Shown here piece by piece: positions 6,699 to 14,941 of a DNA stretch of 18,298 nt. How positions within the stretch are numbered: the stretch's first letter is position 1; every line of letters starts with the position of its first letter. The notes beneath the pieces are model-generated. The model saw only the letters and a program-made list of their open reading frames with translations. It did not search any database and had not been told where the DNA came from. The translations under genes and the position numbers were made by a program. Source of the DNA: Chloroflexota bacterium (GTDB lineage Bacteria; Chloroflexota; Dormibacteria; CF-121); the NCBI GenBank assembly GCA_005881235.1, contig VBEQ01000161.1:1-18298 (forward strand), written 5' to 3'.

Positions 6699-9475
6699 CA
6701 GCCCACTCGCACCGTTGCGACGGACTGGGCGATCTTGGCGAGGCCCTGCGCCACGTCCGCCATTTGAACGCGAAGCACGCGGCGTCCGTGGTTGCGCAAC
6801 GCCTGGAAATCACCGAGCGCCTGCGCCTGCTTGAGAACCCCGAAGGAGAATTTCTCGCCGGGGATTGGCACGTCATGAGGATCATCGCCGACCAGCTGGA
6901 GGAAGACGCCCGTGTTGGGACCGCCCTTGTGTAGCTGCCCGGTCGAGTGCAGGTAGCGTGGCCCGTAGCCCACCGTGGTTGCCACCCGGTAGCTGTCGCG
7001 GATGGCGAGCCGGATCGCATTCAGCGCACGATCGTGCTCCGGGCTGGGCACGATGAAGGCGAGCAGCGCGACGTAGTCGCCGGCCCGAACCTGGCCGAGC
7101 AACGACTGGATGGCCGCCTCGAGCGTCGCTCCCGACTGGCCAGCCCACCGGATCCCCTGGCCGACGGTCGGCGGATTGCCCTCGCTGAGGACCTTCTTGG
7201 TGAGATCCTTGGCCTCCTGCACGTTCGGCTGGTCGAAGACGTTGATGCCGAGAATTGCCCCGGCGACCGCGATCGCGTACTCCCAGCGGAAGAACTCCGC
7301 CCCGATCGCCAGCGGATCGCCGAGCGTGAGCGTCACGACGGGATGGCCCGCCTTGGCGAGCGCGGCCAGGGCGCTCGGCTCGTCGTCACCGGGAAGCGCC
7401 AGCCGGACAAAGAGACGATCGTTGCCGTAAAGCTCCGGTGCGCCGAGCGCCTCGTCGGCGACCGGCACCAGGCCCTTTCCCTCTTTGCCCGTGCTCTCCG
7501 CGATCAACTGCTCGGCCCAGACGCCGAAGCTCTGGATCGCGGGCGGTGCGACGATCGTGATCTTGTCGCGCCCGACCTTCGCCGCCTCGGCGAAGACCGC
7601 TCCCAACCAGGCCCCGGGGTTCTCCCTGGCCTGGACGGATGGGGAGCACGCCTGCACCATGGTCGCCGCCCGGTCGAGCAGGCCCGAAACATCGACGCCG
7701 CCGAGCGCCGCCGGTACGAGACCGAAGTACGAGAGGGCCGAGTAGCGGCCGCCGATGTCCGGCGGGTTGAGAAAGGTTCGGCGGAACCCGCGCCGTGACG
7801 CCTCATCCGCCAGCGACGTTCCCGGGTCGGTGATCGCGATGAACTGCCCGCCCTTCTGGCCCGCCTGCTGCCAGAAGTAGCGGTAATGGGAGAGCGTTTC
7901 CAGCGTGGTCCCTGATTTCGAAGCGACGATGAAGACGGTCTTGCCAAGATCGATCGCCTTTTCCAGGGCGCTGATCGCGGCGGGATCCGTCGTGTCGAGC
8001 ACGTGCACCTCGAGCGCACCCCTTTTGGCGCCGAAGGTTTGCCGGAAAACTTCCGGGGCGAGGCTGCTGCCACCCATCCCCATCAGGACCACGTCGGTGA
8101 AGCCCTCGCCGACCAGCTCCTTGCGGAGCGCCTCCAGCTCGGGCACGCGTTCCTCCATCCGATCAGCGACCTGGAGCCACCCCAGCCGCTCGCGGATCTC
8201 GCTTTGCGCGCTGCCGTTGGACTTCCACAAACCGGCATCTTTCTCGGCGATCCGGCGCACCACCGCCGTCTGCTCCAGCTGCTCGAGCCGCGTGCTGACG
8301 GCGTTATCGAGTGTTCCCAGCTGCGCCTCATGTGCGCCGCCCGATCCCTGCTGGAGCTTCTGCTTCTTGTTCGCAATCTCCTCGAGCAGCTTGTCGATCG
8401 AATCGGCGAACAGCTTGACGCCATCGACGCGGAGGTCCGATGTGACCTTGTCCATGTCGATGCCGGCCGCAGCCAACTCGCGCAGGACCTGGCGCGCACC
8501 CTCGACGTTTTCGAGAAGGCTGGGTCGGACCTCGCCGTGTTCCTTGAACGCCATCATGGTTTGCTGCGGCATGGTGTTCACGGTCTCGGAGCCGATCAAC
8601 TCCTCGACGTACATCACGTCGCTGTAGCTGGGATTCTTGGTTCCGGTGCTGGCCCACAGGCACCGCTGCACGGATGCGCCCGCCGCTCGAAGGTCGGCGA
8701 ACTCGGGCCCGTTGAAGATCCGCATGAAGGCCTGGTAGGCCATTTTCGCATTGGCGACGGCGGCTTTTCCCATCAGCTTCTGCAAGCCCGCGCGTTCCGT
8801 CGGGTCTGTGCTCGCGGCGATCTTCTGCGCGAGCAGCTTGTCCACCGCGGTATCCACGCGGCTGACGAAAAAGCTGGCCACCGAGGCCACGTCGACCGGA
8901 TGCCGGTCCTTCATGCGCCGTTGGAGGCCTCGGATGAAGGCGCGGGCGACGTCCTCATACACCTTGACCGAAAACATCAGGGTGATGTTGATGTTGAGGC
9001 CGTCGGCGATGCATTGCTCGATCGCGGGGAGTCCGGCATCGGTCGCCGGGATCTTGACGAAGATGTTCGGCCGCCCCACGCGGTCGAAGAGATCGTGCGC
9101 CATGGCGATCGTGCCCTGAGTATCGTCGGCAACGCGTGGCAAGACCTCGATGCTCACGTAGCCATCCTTGTGCTTCGTCTGCTCGTAGACCGGTTTGAGC
9201 ACATCGGCCGCCAGCTTGATGTCCTCGACGATCAGGTTGAGCATGATCTCCTCGTCCGGGATGCCCGCGTGGACCAGGTCGCGGAGCGCGTCGTCATAGT
9301 CACTGCTACCGCCGATCGCCTTCTCGAAGATGGTGGGGTTGGAGGTCATGCCGACCACGGCATCCTCCTCGATCATTCGCTGCAGCTCGCCAGACGTCAT
9401 CAGGCTCCGGCGGATGTAGTCGAGCCAGACGCTGGTGCCTGCCTCGTAGAGCTCGAACAAGGGATTCTTCGCCAT
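6698..9475 (-). CDS. tal-pgi: Bifunctional transaldolase / glucose-6-phosphate isomerase fusion
   Basis: A 925-residue protein joining two sugar-phosphate enzymes. The N-terminal transaldolase (about 1-372) has VGMTSNPTIFEKA (41-53), the Schiff-base lysine Lys141 in NIFVKIPATDAGLP, and WASTGTKNPSYSD (274-286). A lysine/glutamine-rich linker (about 370-390) leads to the phosphoglucose isomerase part (about 395-925). This has MGMGGSSLAPEVF (465-477), SKSGTTLET (519-527), GGRYSALSYFGLVP (575-588) and HSTGQLHKGG (843-852). Both halves keep their active-site motifs, so both are probably active. Fusions of this type are known in several phyla. It is first in the operon and has a strong ribosome site (AGGAGGAG) upstream. 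It links the non-oxidative pentose-phosphate branch to glycolysis by recycling fructose 6-phosphate to glucose 6-phosphate for Zwf. Confidence 0.96.
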   Translation of the reverse strand: MAKNPLFELYEAGTSVWLDYIRRSLMTSGELQRMIEEDAVVGMTSNPTIFEKAIGGSSDYDDALRDLVHAGIPDEEIMLNLIVEDIKLAADVLKPVYEQTKHKDGYVSIEVLPRVADDTQGTIAMAHDLFDRVGRPNIFVKIPATDAGLPAIEQCIADGLNINITLMFSVKVYEDVARAFIRGLQRRMKDRHPVDVASVASFFVSRVDTAVDKLLAQKIAASTDPTERAGLQKLMGKAAVANAKMAYQAFMRIFNGPEFADLRAAGASVQRCLWASTGTKNPSYSDVMYVEELIGSETVNTMPQQTMMAFKEHGEVRPSLLENVEGARQVLRELAAAGIDMDKVTSDLRVDGVKLFADSIDKLLEEIANKKQKLQQGSGGAHEAQLGTLDNAVSTRLEQLEQTAVVRRIAEKDAGLWKSNGSAQSEIRERLGWLQVADRMEERVPELEALRKELVGEGFTDVVLMGMGGSSLAPEVFRQTFGAKRGALEVHVLDTTDPAAISALEKAIDLGKTVFIVASKSGTTLETLSHYRYFWQQAGQKGGQFIAITDPGTSLADEASRRGFRRTFLNPPDIGGRYSALSYFGLVPAALGGVDVSGLLDRAATMVQACSPSVQARENPGAWLGAVFAEAAKVGRDKITIVAPPAIQSFGVWAEQLIAESTGKEGKGLVPVADEALGAPELYGNDRLFVRLALPGDDEPSALAALAKAGHPVVTLTLGDPLAIGAEFFRWEYAIAVAGAILGINVFDQPNVQEAKDLTKKVLSEGNPPTVGQGIRWAGQSGATLEAAIQSLLGQVRAGDYVALLAFIVPSPEHDRALNAIRLAIRDSYRVATTVGYGPRYLHSTGQLHKGGPNTGVFLQLVGDDPHDVPIPGEKFSFGVLKQAQALGDFQALRNHGRRVLRVQMADVAQGLAKIAQSVATVRVG

Positions 9476-9477
9476 CG

Positions 9478-9485
9478 CTCCTCCT
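9478..9485 (-). promoter_or_regulatory. Strong ribosome binding site of tal-pgi
   Basis: AGGAGGAG on the minus strand, a few bases upstream of the ATG at 9475. It is the strongest Shine-Dalgarno match on the minus strand of this window and stands at the first gene of the metabolic operon, where translation cannot be coupled to an upstream gene. Confidence 0.75.
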
Positions 9486-9511
9486 ATGGCCCGGGCGCTG
9501 TGGGGCCACTC

Positions 9512-9517
9512 ATTAGA
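9512..9517 (-). promoter_or_regulatory. Possible -10 element upstream of the metabolic operon
   Basis: TCTAAT on the minus strand matches the -10 consensus at five of six positions and lies about 37 bp before the tal-pgi start. No convincing -35 is seen 16-18 bp upstream. It is therefore a weak candidate for the start of operon transcription. Confidence 0.25.
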
Positions 9518-9555
9518 CTCTCATACCCCACCGGCTGCCCGCGCCCTGCGCATCT

Positions 9556-9579
9556 CCCTCCCCCGCTTGCGGGGGAGGG
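9556..9579. repeat. GC-rich perfect palindrome, possible terminator or dispersed intergenic repeat
   Basis: A 10-bp arm (CCCTCCCCCG, 9556-9565), a CTTG loop and the exact complementary arm (9570-9579), followed on the plus strand by G-rich sequence and TTTT (9592-9595). It lies 17 bp after the stop of the NHL-repeat gene and before the tal-pgi leader, so it could terminate transcription of the surface-protein operon. On the minus strand, however, no U tract follows the hairpin, so it is not a classical intrinsic terminator in that direction. Similar C-rich/G-rich hairpins occur as dispersed intergenic repeats in many GC-rich bacterial genomes. Confidence 0.6.
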
Positions 9580-9596
9580 TCGGGGTGGGGGTTTTC

Positions 9597-12500
9597 TTAG
9601 GTCCCGACGCCGCTCAGGGTGATCCGCTGGGTCCCGGCATTGTCGATGACCGTGACCGTGCCGGCGCGCGCGCCGCTGGCTCGCGGCACGAACGTCACCC
9701 GGATCGTGCAGCTCGCTCCGGCGGCCAGTGTGCTGCCACAACTGGTGCTCATGGTGAAGTCGTCGCCGCTCACCTTGATGCTGCCAATCGATAGCGGGCC
9801 GTTGCCGGCATTGAAGAGGACGATATTTTGGGGCAAAGTTGGGCTCCCCACGCGTGCTCCACCAAAGTTCAGGAATCCGCTGCTGACCAGGGCCCTCGGC
9901 GCGGTCCCGGTCCCGCGAAGGCTCACCGATTGTGTGCCGCCCGGCCCGTCGTCAGAAAGCGTTAAGGCGGCCGCGCGCACGCCGTAGCCGTGCGGCACGA
10001 AGTTGACCGTGATCGAGCAGGAGGCACCGGGGACGATCGCCCGCAAGCAGTTGTTCGACTGGCTGTAGTCGGCGGCAGCCGCCCCGCTGATCCCAATGGC
10101 GCGGATCGTGAGCGCGCCGTTGCCCGTGTTCGTGACGGTGACGACCTGCGGCGCCGCGGAGCCGCCCAGGTTCGCGCCCGGCGAGAGAACCGTGGCACTC
10201 AGGGTCGCCACCGGCTGATAGGCGACCCCCGTGAGCCGCACGGTGTCGGTGGACCCAGGAGCGGAATTGCCATCATCCGTGACCACCAGGCTGCCGCTGC
10301 GAGCCCCCGCCGCCGTCGGCGTAAAGGTCACGCTGATCGGGCAGGAGAGACCCGGGAGCAAGAGCGCTGGGCAGTGCGGGCTCGCCTTGAAATCGCCGGT
10401 CGCCGCGATGGCCGCAATGCTGAGCGGCCCGTCGCCGCGGTTCGCCAGCGTGACCGTTTGCGGCGGGCTACTCGCGCCGACGTTCTGGCTGAAGTTGAGC
10501 CGGTCCGGACCGAGATGCGCCAGCGCCATCGTCGCCACACCCAGCACCTGGATCCGCTGCGGGCTGTCGGCGGAGTCGTCCGCCACGACAATGTAGCCGT
10601 CCCGCTCGCCGAGCGTGCTCGGGATGAAGGTGATCGTGATGAGGCAGCTGGCCCCAGGTGCGAGGACCGGCGGGCAGTTGTTGCTCTGGGTGAAGTCGCC
10701 ATCTTCACGAATCGCGCTCAGGTGCATCGGTGCCTGGCCGGTGTTGACGAGCCGCACGGTTTCTGAGCCACTGCCGCTGCCCAGGTTCTGCGTGAAAATC
10801 AGTGACTGGCTCGTAAAGGTCGCGGCGGGTTGCGCCAGACTTCCGGTGAGCGGCACCGATTGCGAGGCAGTACCCGACGACCCATTACCGCCCGCATCGT
10901 CCTTGACGGTCAGGGTACCGCTGCGCGTCTTCTTGTCGTCGGCGCCGATCTGGCTCAGCGTGATGCTGATCTGGCAGGTGGCATGGCCGGCCAGCGCGCT
11001 CGGACAGTTGTTGCTCTGGCCGAAATCCGGGTCCGTGCCATTGTCGAGCGAGATCGAGGTGATGTGGAGCAGGCCATCGCCGTTGTTCGTGAGCGTGACG
11101 GTGGCGGGCGTCGCCGGACCATTGAGCGGCTGATTGATCACGACCGCGGGCGGACTGAATGTGACCAGGGCAGCGGTAGCGTCACCCTTGAGGGTGATCA
11201 ACTGCTGGCCCCCGACGGCATCGTTGGGAACCACGACGCTGCCGATGTGGGTGCCGAGGGTCGCGCGTGGCTGGAACGCGACCTCGAAGGAACAGGTGGT
11301 CCCCGGCTCGAGTCGCGCCTGGGCGCAGGTGTTCTTGAGGGGATCGAGGTAGAAGTTGTTCCGGTCCGCGCCGAGATCGACCGCCCCCATGACCAGCAGC
11401 CCGCTTCCGGTGCTGGTCACGGTGACGGTCTGCGGTTGGCTTCGCCCGGCCAGGTTCGTCGGATCGAAGTTCACCTGGGTCCGCTGGATCCCGGCCTGCG
11501 TGACGCCGAGCCAGCGGATGCGGCTGTTGAAGCTGTCGGCCACGAGCATCGCGCCCGAGTCGGCGAGCATGCTGAGACCACGTGGTCCGTCGACTTCGGC
11601 CGCATCGGCCGGACCGGCGTCACCCTTGAGTCCGGTGCTTCCGATGCCGCCCAGCGTCGCCACCGCCTGGCCGGCGACGTCGACGCGCCGGACGCGGTGA
11701 TTCAGGTAGTCGGCGACATAGATGTTGCCCTGATCAACCGTGGCGCTCCAGGGTCGGTTGAAGTGGGCTTGCGCCACACCGCCGTCGCTGAAGCCCGGCG
11801 CCCCATCCCCGGCGACCGTTTGGATCACGTTGGGCGCCTTCGGATTGGTGCTGACCGCGCTGACCCGCCGGATCCTGTTGTTGAAGCTGTCGGTGATGTA
11901 GAGATTCGGGGATGAGGCGGTATCGACCGCGACGCCATAGGGGAAATAGAGATCGGCCTGGCGCGCGTCACCGTTGTCACCACTGAAGCCGAGACGACCG
12001 GTGCCGGCCACGGTGTAGATGCGGCCGCCAATCACCTCGCGGACCCGACTGTTGTAGGTGTCGGCGATGAAGAGGTTGCCCGCCGCGTCGACCGCGAGTC
12101 CCGTCGGATAACTCAGCGCCGCCTGCGTCGCCGGTTTGCCTTCATCGGTGCCGGCATAGCCCGCGGTTCCGGTGCCGGCAACCGTTGCCATCGTCTGGTG
12201 GGTCAAGTCGATCGCCCGGACGACATTGTTGAAGGTGTCGGCGACATAGAGCACATTGCGCGCGGTGTCGAGCGCTCCACCCATCGGGTATGCCAGCCGT
12301 GTGCTGGTCGGCTGGCTCGAGGTCAGGCCCGGACCCCGCGCGCCCCCGATTCCGGCCAGGGTGCTGACGTCGCTGTCAGTAGCAAAGGTGCGCACCGCGT
12401 GGTTGAAGGTGTCGATGACATAGCGCTGGCCGGTCACGGCAGGTACCGCCGCGTTCAGCTGTTCCGCAGGGGTGATTTTCGAGAGGACCGCCGCCGGTGC

Positions 12501-13736
12501 CGCAAATTGCGCGCGGCCCGGTTTCTGGCCGTTACCGGCAAAGCTCGCCGTCCCATTGCCGGCTTCGGTGTGGATATTGTGCCCGGGCGCGGTGGCGATG
12601 GAGCCTTCCAGCACCCGCACGAGATTGTTGCCGGTGTCCGCGATCACCACATCGCCATTGGGTCGCACCGCGACCGCCGTCGGTGCGCTGAGCTGGGCCA
12701 GGATCGCCGGACCGCCATCGCCGAACTCGCCGGCCTTTCCGGTGCCGGCGACGGTTCGGAGCGCGTGATCGGAGGTTGCCGACAGCTCGCGAATGACATT
12801 GTTGCCCGTGTCGGCGATGTAGAGATTCGCCTTCTCGTCGAAGGCCAGCCCCGACGGCTGCCGGAGCAGTGCTGAGGTACCGGGAGCGGCATCCGTGTAA
12901 CCCGCACTACCCGTGCCGGCCACGGTGGTCAATAGATGCGTGGTCAGGTCGAAGCGGCGAACCGCATTGTTATAGGTATCGGCGATGTAGAGCCCATCGC
13001 CATAAATGGCCAGGCCGCGCGGTTGCTTGAGGGGCGCCGCGACCACTGTATTGATGATGCCGCCCTCGATCGAGCGAACCCGGTTGTTGAGGGTGTCGGC
13101 GACGTAGACGATCCCACGCTTCTGATCCCAAGCGATGCCATAGGGCGAGTTGAGCTTGGCCGTCGAGGCCGAACCCTGGTCGCCGGCGAACCCGAAGCTG
13201 CCGTCACCCGCGATGGTGGTGATCTCCGCTTTCTGCACACCGGTGGGCTTGTCGATCGATGGGATGGTCACGGCCGCCTTGCGCACCTGGTGGCCGAACG
13301 TGTCCGCGATGTAGACGTCGAAGCCGGTCACCTGGTAGCCGTTCTTTTTGACTTCTCCGATCGCGACCGCATACGGTCCCGCCAGTTGCGCCTTAGCCGG
13401 GTCGGAGTCTCCCCCAACCGCCAGGCTGCCGCTGCCGGCAAAGGCCACCTCAGTGTTGTCGATAAGCATCCGAACGACGTGATTGGCCGGGTCGGCCACA
13501 AAGGTATAGCGGCCAAAGACCGCCAGGCCGAAGGGCTGTTGGGCGACCTCGGTCGGTTTGCCGGCGGCGGGCGCCCCGGCATAGGTCGACAGATCAGGGC
13601 GACCGGGGAGCGCAGCCGCGGCCGCCGCCACGAGCGGCGAGCTGACCGCCACCTGGGGGAGAGCAAGGCTCACGAGGAGGGCGGCCGGTCCTATGGCGCG
13701 CCACCACCGGTTACCCCAGCGGCGCGGTCTCTTCAT
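9597..13736 (-). CDS. Large secreted protein: 12 NHL repeats plus 6 ASH/choice-of-anchor-D-type domains
   Basis: A 1379-residue protein of unknown specific function. It starts with a basic n-region and hydrophobic core typical of a signal peptide (1 to about 41). Residues about 45-745 hold 12 NHL-type repeats with the pattern P.GLA(V/F)...(L/V)Y(V/I)ADT.NN.VR, mostly separated by TVAGTG..G..GD linkers. Twelve repeats suit two six-bladed beta-propellers. Residues about 748-1379 hold six beta-sandwich domains of the ASPM/SPD-2/Hydin type (NTGNGPLSI..I, GAsC.I.VtFvP). Each has one cysteine pair that could form a disulfide, which fits an extracellular location. The ATG at 13736 is chosen for the signal peptide and the GGGGG site before it; the frame stays open to 14135 inside the upstream gene, but that part looks non-coding. 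No catalytic residues are recognised; binding or scaffold roles are likely. Confidence 0.88.
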   Translation of the reverse strand: MKRPRRWGNRWWRAIGPAALLVSLALPQVAVSSPLVAAAAAALPGRPDLSTYAGAPAAGKPTEVAQQPFGLAVFGRYTFVADPANHVVRMLIDNTEVAFAGSGSLAVGGDSDPAKAQLAGPYAVAIGEVKKNGYQVTGFDVYIADTFGHQVRKAAVTIPSIDKPTGVQKAEITTIAGDGSFGFAGDQGSASTAKLNSPYGIAWDQKRGIVYVADTLNNRVRSIEGGIINTVVAAPLKQPRGLAIYGDGLYIADTYNNAVRRFDLTTHLLTTVAGTGSAGYTDAAPGTSALLRQPSGLAFDEKANLYIADTGNNVIRELSATSDHALRTVAGTGKAGEFGDGGPAILAQLSAPTAVAVRPNGDVVIADTGNNLVRVLEGSIATAPGHNIHTEAGNGTASFAGNGQKPGRAQFAAPAAVLSKITPAEQLNAAVPAVTGQRYVIDTFNHAVRTFATDSDVSTLAGIGGARGPGLTSSQPTSTRLAYPMGGALDTARNVLYVADTFNNVVRAIDLTHQTMATVAGTGTAGYAGTDEGKPATQAALSYPTGLAVDAAGNLFIADTYNSRVREVIGGRIYTVAGTGRLGFSGDNGDARQADLYFPYGVAVDTASSPNLYITDSFNNRIRRVSAVSTNPKAPNVIQTVAGDGAPGFSDGGVAQAHFNRPWSATVDQGNIYVADYLNHRVRRVDVAGQAVATLGGIGSTGLKGDAGPADAAEVDGPRGLSMLADSGAMLVADSFNSRIRWLGVTQAGIQRTQVNFDPTNLAGRSQPQTVTVTSTGSGLLVMGAVDLGADRNNFYLDPLKNTCAQARLEPGTTCSFEVAFQPRATLGTHIGSVVVPNDAVGGQQLITLKGDATAALVTFSPPAVVINQPLNGPATPATVTLTNNGDGLLHITSISLDNGTDPDFGQSNNCPSALAGHATCQISITLSQIGADDKKTRSGTLTVKDDAGGNGSSGTASQSVPLTGSLAQPAATFTSQSLIFTQNLGSGSGSETVRLVNTGQAPMHLSAIREDGDFTQSNNCPPVLAPGASCLITITFIPSTLGERDGYIVVADDSADSPQRIQVLGVATMALAHLGPDRLNFSQNVGASSPPQTVTLANRGDGPLSIAAIAATGDFKASPHCPALLLPGLSCPISVTFTPTAAGARSGSLVVTDDGNSAPGSTDTVRLTGVAYQPVATLSATVLSPGANLGGSAAPQVVTVTNTGNGALTIRAIGISGAAAADYSQSNNCLRAIVPGASCSITVNFVPHGYGVRAAALTLSDDGPGGTQSVSLRGTGTAPRALVSSGFLNFGGARVGSPTLPQNIVLFNAGNGPLSIGSIKVSGDDFTMSTSCGSTLAAGASCTIRVTFVPRASGARAGTVTVIDNAGTQRITLSGVGT

Positions 13737-13792
13737 GCCGTTCCCCCGTACGTCGACGACCCCTGCTGCATCATACCTCGAACTCAGCCGTC

Positions 13793-14941
13793 TCACCGCC
13801 GAAGGACCAGGTCGTTGGGCTGCGCGCGGCCGGGCGTGACCAGGAAGGGCGCGTCCGCCTCGATCGCCGAGCCGGCTCGGTCGCCGAAGGGATTGGCCAC
13901 GATCGCCTGCAGCATCCGCGGTCCAAGCAGGTCGTGATAGAGCACCAGGATCGAGTACTGGAAGGATCCGCTCTCGTCGGTCTTGATGTTCTTCGGCCAG
14001 GGCGAGCGGAGCGCCGGTGTCCCCCAGTTGAGAAACTGGATCGTCGTTCTCGGCGGGAAGCCCCTGCCGACGACGCTGGTCACAAAGCCGGGTGGACCGA
14101 TCGGTGGGTTGAGCGCGACCGACGGCTGGAAGCACGGTATTTTGTAGGTGGCGTCCGCTTCGCGCTGCCGGAAATCGTCGGCCCGCACCAGGTGGACGCC
14201 CTCGGACCGGCTCCGCACCTGGATGTCGAAGTTGAAGTGACCGAAGACGTCGGTCGTCCGCTCGAAGCTCTGGGGCGTCCCGCCGGGGCCCGCATCAAAC
14301 GTGACGAGCACCGCGCTGTAGGGATTGAAGTTGACGCCGTCGACGTTGATCGTATAGGTCACCGGGGCTGGCGCCGGCGTGGGCGTGGCTCTTGCCGATG
14401 GCTTGGGGGTGGCGCGCGGGGAGCCCGGCTTGAACGTATCGGAGGCCAGCGTGGCCGCGGTCGCCGGCTGGAAGCAGCTGGGCGTGACCGCAATGGCGGC
14501 GGGCGACGCAATGGCGGTGGCCGGCGTCCCGCTTTGCCAGGCGATGAACGACCGGTTGCTCTTATGGACTTCCAGGCCATCGGTGAAGGTGGCCTGGACC
14601 ACGTCGATCCGCGGCTCTTTGCCGTTCGAGTAGGCGAACGTCGCGTGCCCGCCTTTGTCGGTCGTCCCCTTACCCAGCTGGCTCGGTTTTTGCGGGTCGG
14701 CCACATTGGTGAAGACGACCGGCACGTTGGCCAGGGGCGCGCCCCGCCAATCGACGATGGTGGCGGTCAGGGTGACCGCGCCGGGCATGCCGACCGGCGT
14801 CGACGGTGACTCGAGCTTGATGCGCGTCGCCGGGAAACCCGCGGCCAGGTTGGCGGGCGCCGCCAGCGCCGACCCGGCGAGCACGGCCACCACCATGGAA
14901 CCAGCGAGGATCGCGGCCGCCGCCAAGCGGAGGCTGCGCAT
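13793..14941 (-). CDS. Secreted Ig-like domain protein with Pro/Thr-rich linker
   Basis: A 382-residue protein with a clear signal peptide (1-27, cleavage expected after SALA). Residues about 38-135 look like a bacterial Ig-like domain of the invasin type (TPVGMPGAVTLTATIVDWRG...VPVVFTNV...TTDKGGHATFAYSN). A Pro/Ala/Thr/Ser linker follows (about 172-193). The C-terminal half has two beta-rich segments, the second beginning PPIGPPGFVTSVVGRGFPPR (279-298), a pattern seen in IPT/TIG-like or carboxypeptidase-regulatory-like surface domains. Cys156 and Cys270 both sit in CFQP motifs, suggesting a repeated module. The ATG overlaps the stop of the upstream membrane protein by one base (TAATG), and the NHL gene follows after 56 bp. 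Function is unknown; surface adhesion or structural roles are inferred from the domains only. Confidence 0.85.
   Translation of the reverse strand: MRSLRLAAAAILAGSMVVAVLAGSALAAPANLAAGFPATRIKLESPSTPVGMPGAVTLTATIVDWRGAPLANVPVVFTNVADPQKPSQLGKGTTDKGGHATFAYSNGKEPRIDVVQATFTDGLEVHKSNRSFIAWQSGTPATAIASPAAIAVTPSCFQPATAATLASDTFKPGSPRATPKPSARATPTPAPAPVTYTINVDGVNFNPYSAVLVTFDAGPGGTPQSFERTTDVFGHFNFDIQVRSRSEGVHLVRADDFRQREADATYKIPCFQPSVALNPPIGPPGFVTSVVGRGFPPRTTIQFLNWGTPALRSPWPKNIKTDESGSFQYSILVLYHDLLGPRMLQAIVANPFGDRAGSAIEADAPFLVTPGRAQPNDLVLRR

Noticed and set aside
8003..9622. Plus-strand open frame (539 codons) opposite tal-pgi
   Set aside because: Antisense shadow; the minus-strand transaldolase and isomerase motifs are continuous, and this frame shows no family pattern.
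9900..13600. Periodic similarity resembling a DNA repeat array
   Set aside because: The period follows the protein repeats (NHL and ASH units) with diverged codons and no constant repeat/spacer pattern, so it is not a CRISPR or tandem DNA repeat.
12936..13937. Plus-strand open frames opposite the NHL-repeat gene
   Set aside because: Their Val/Gly/Asp/Arg-rich repeats mirror the NHL repeats on the other strand.
13737..14135. N-terminal extension of the NHL protein by 133 residues
   Set aside because: It overlaps the end of the Ig-like gene in another frame, is Arg/Pro-rich, and would bury an evident signal peptide at residue 134.
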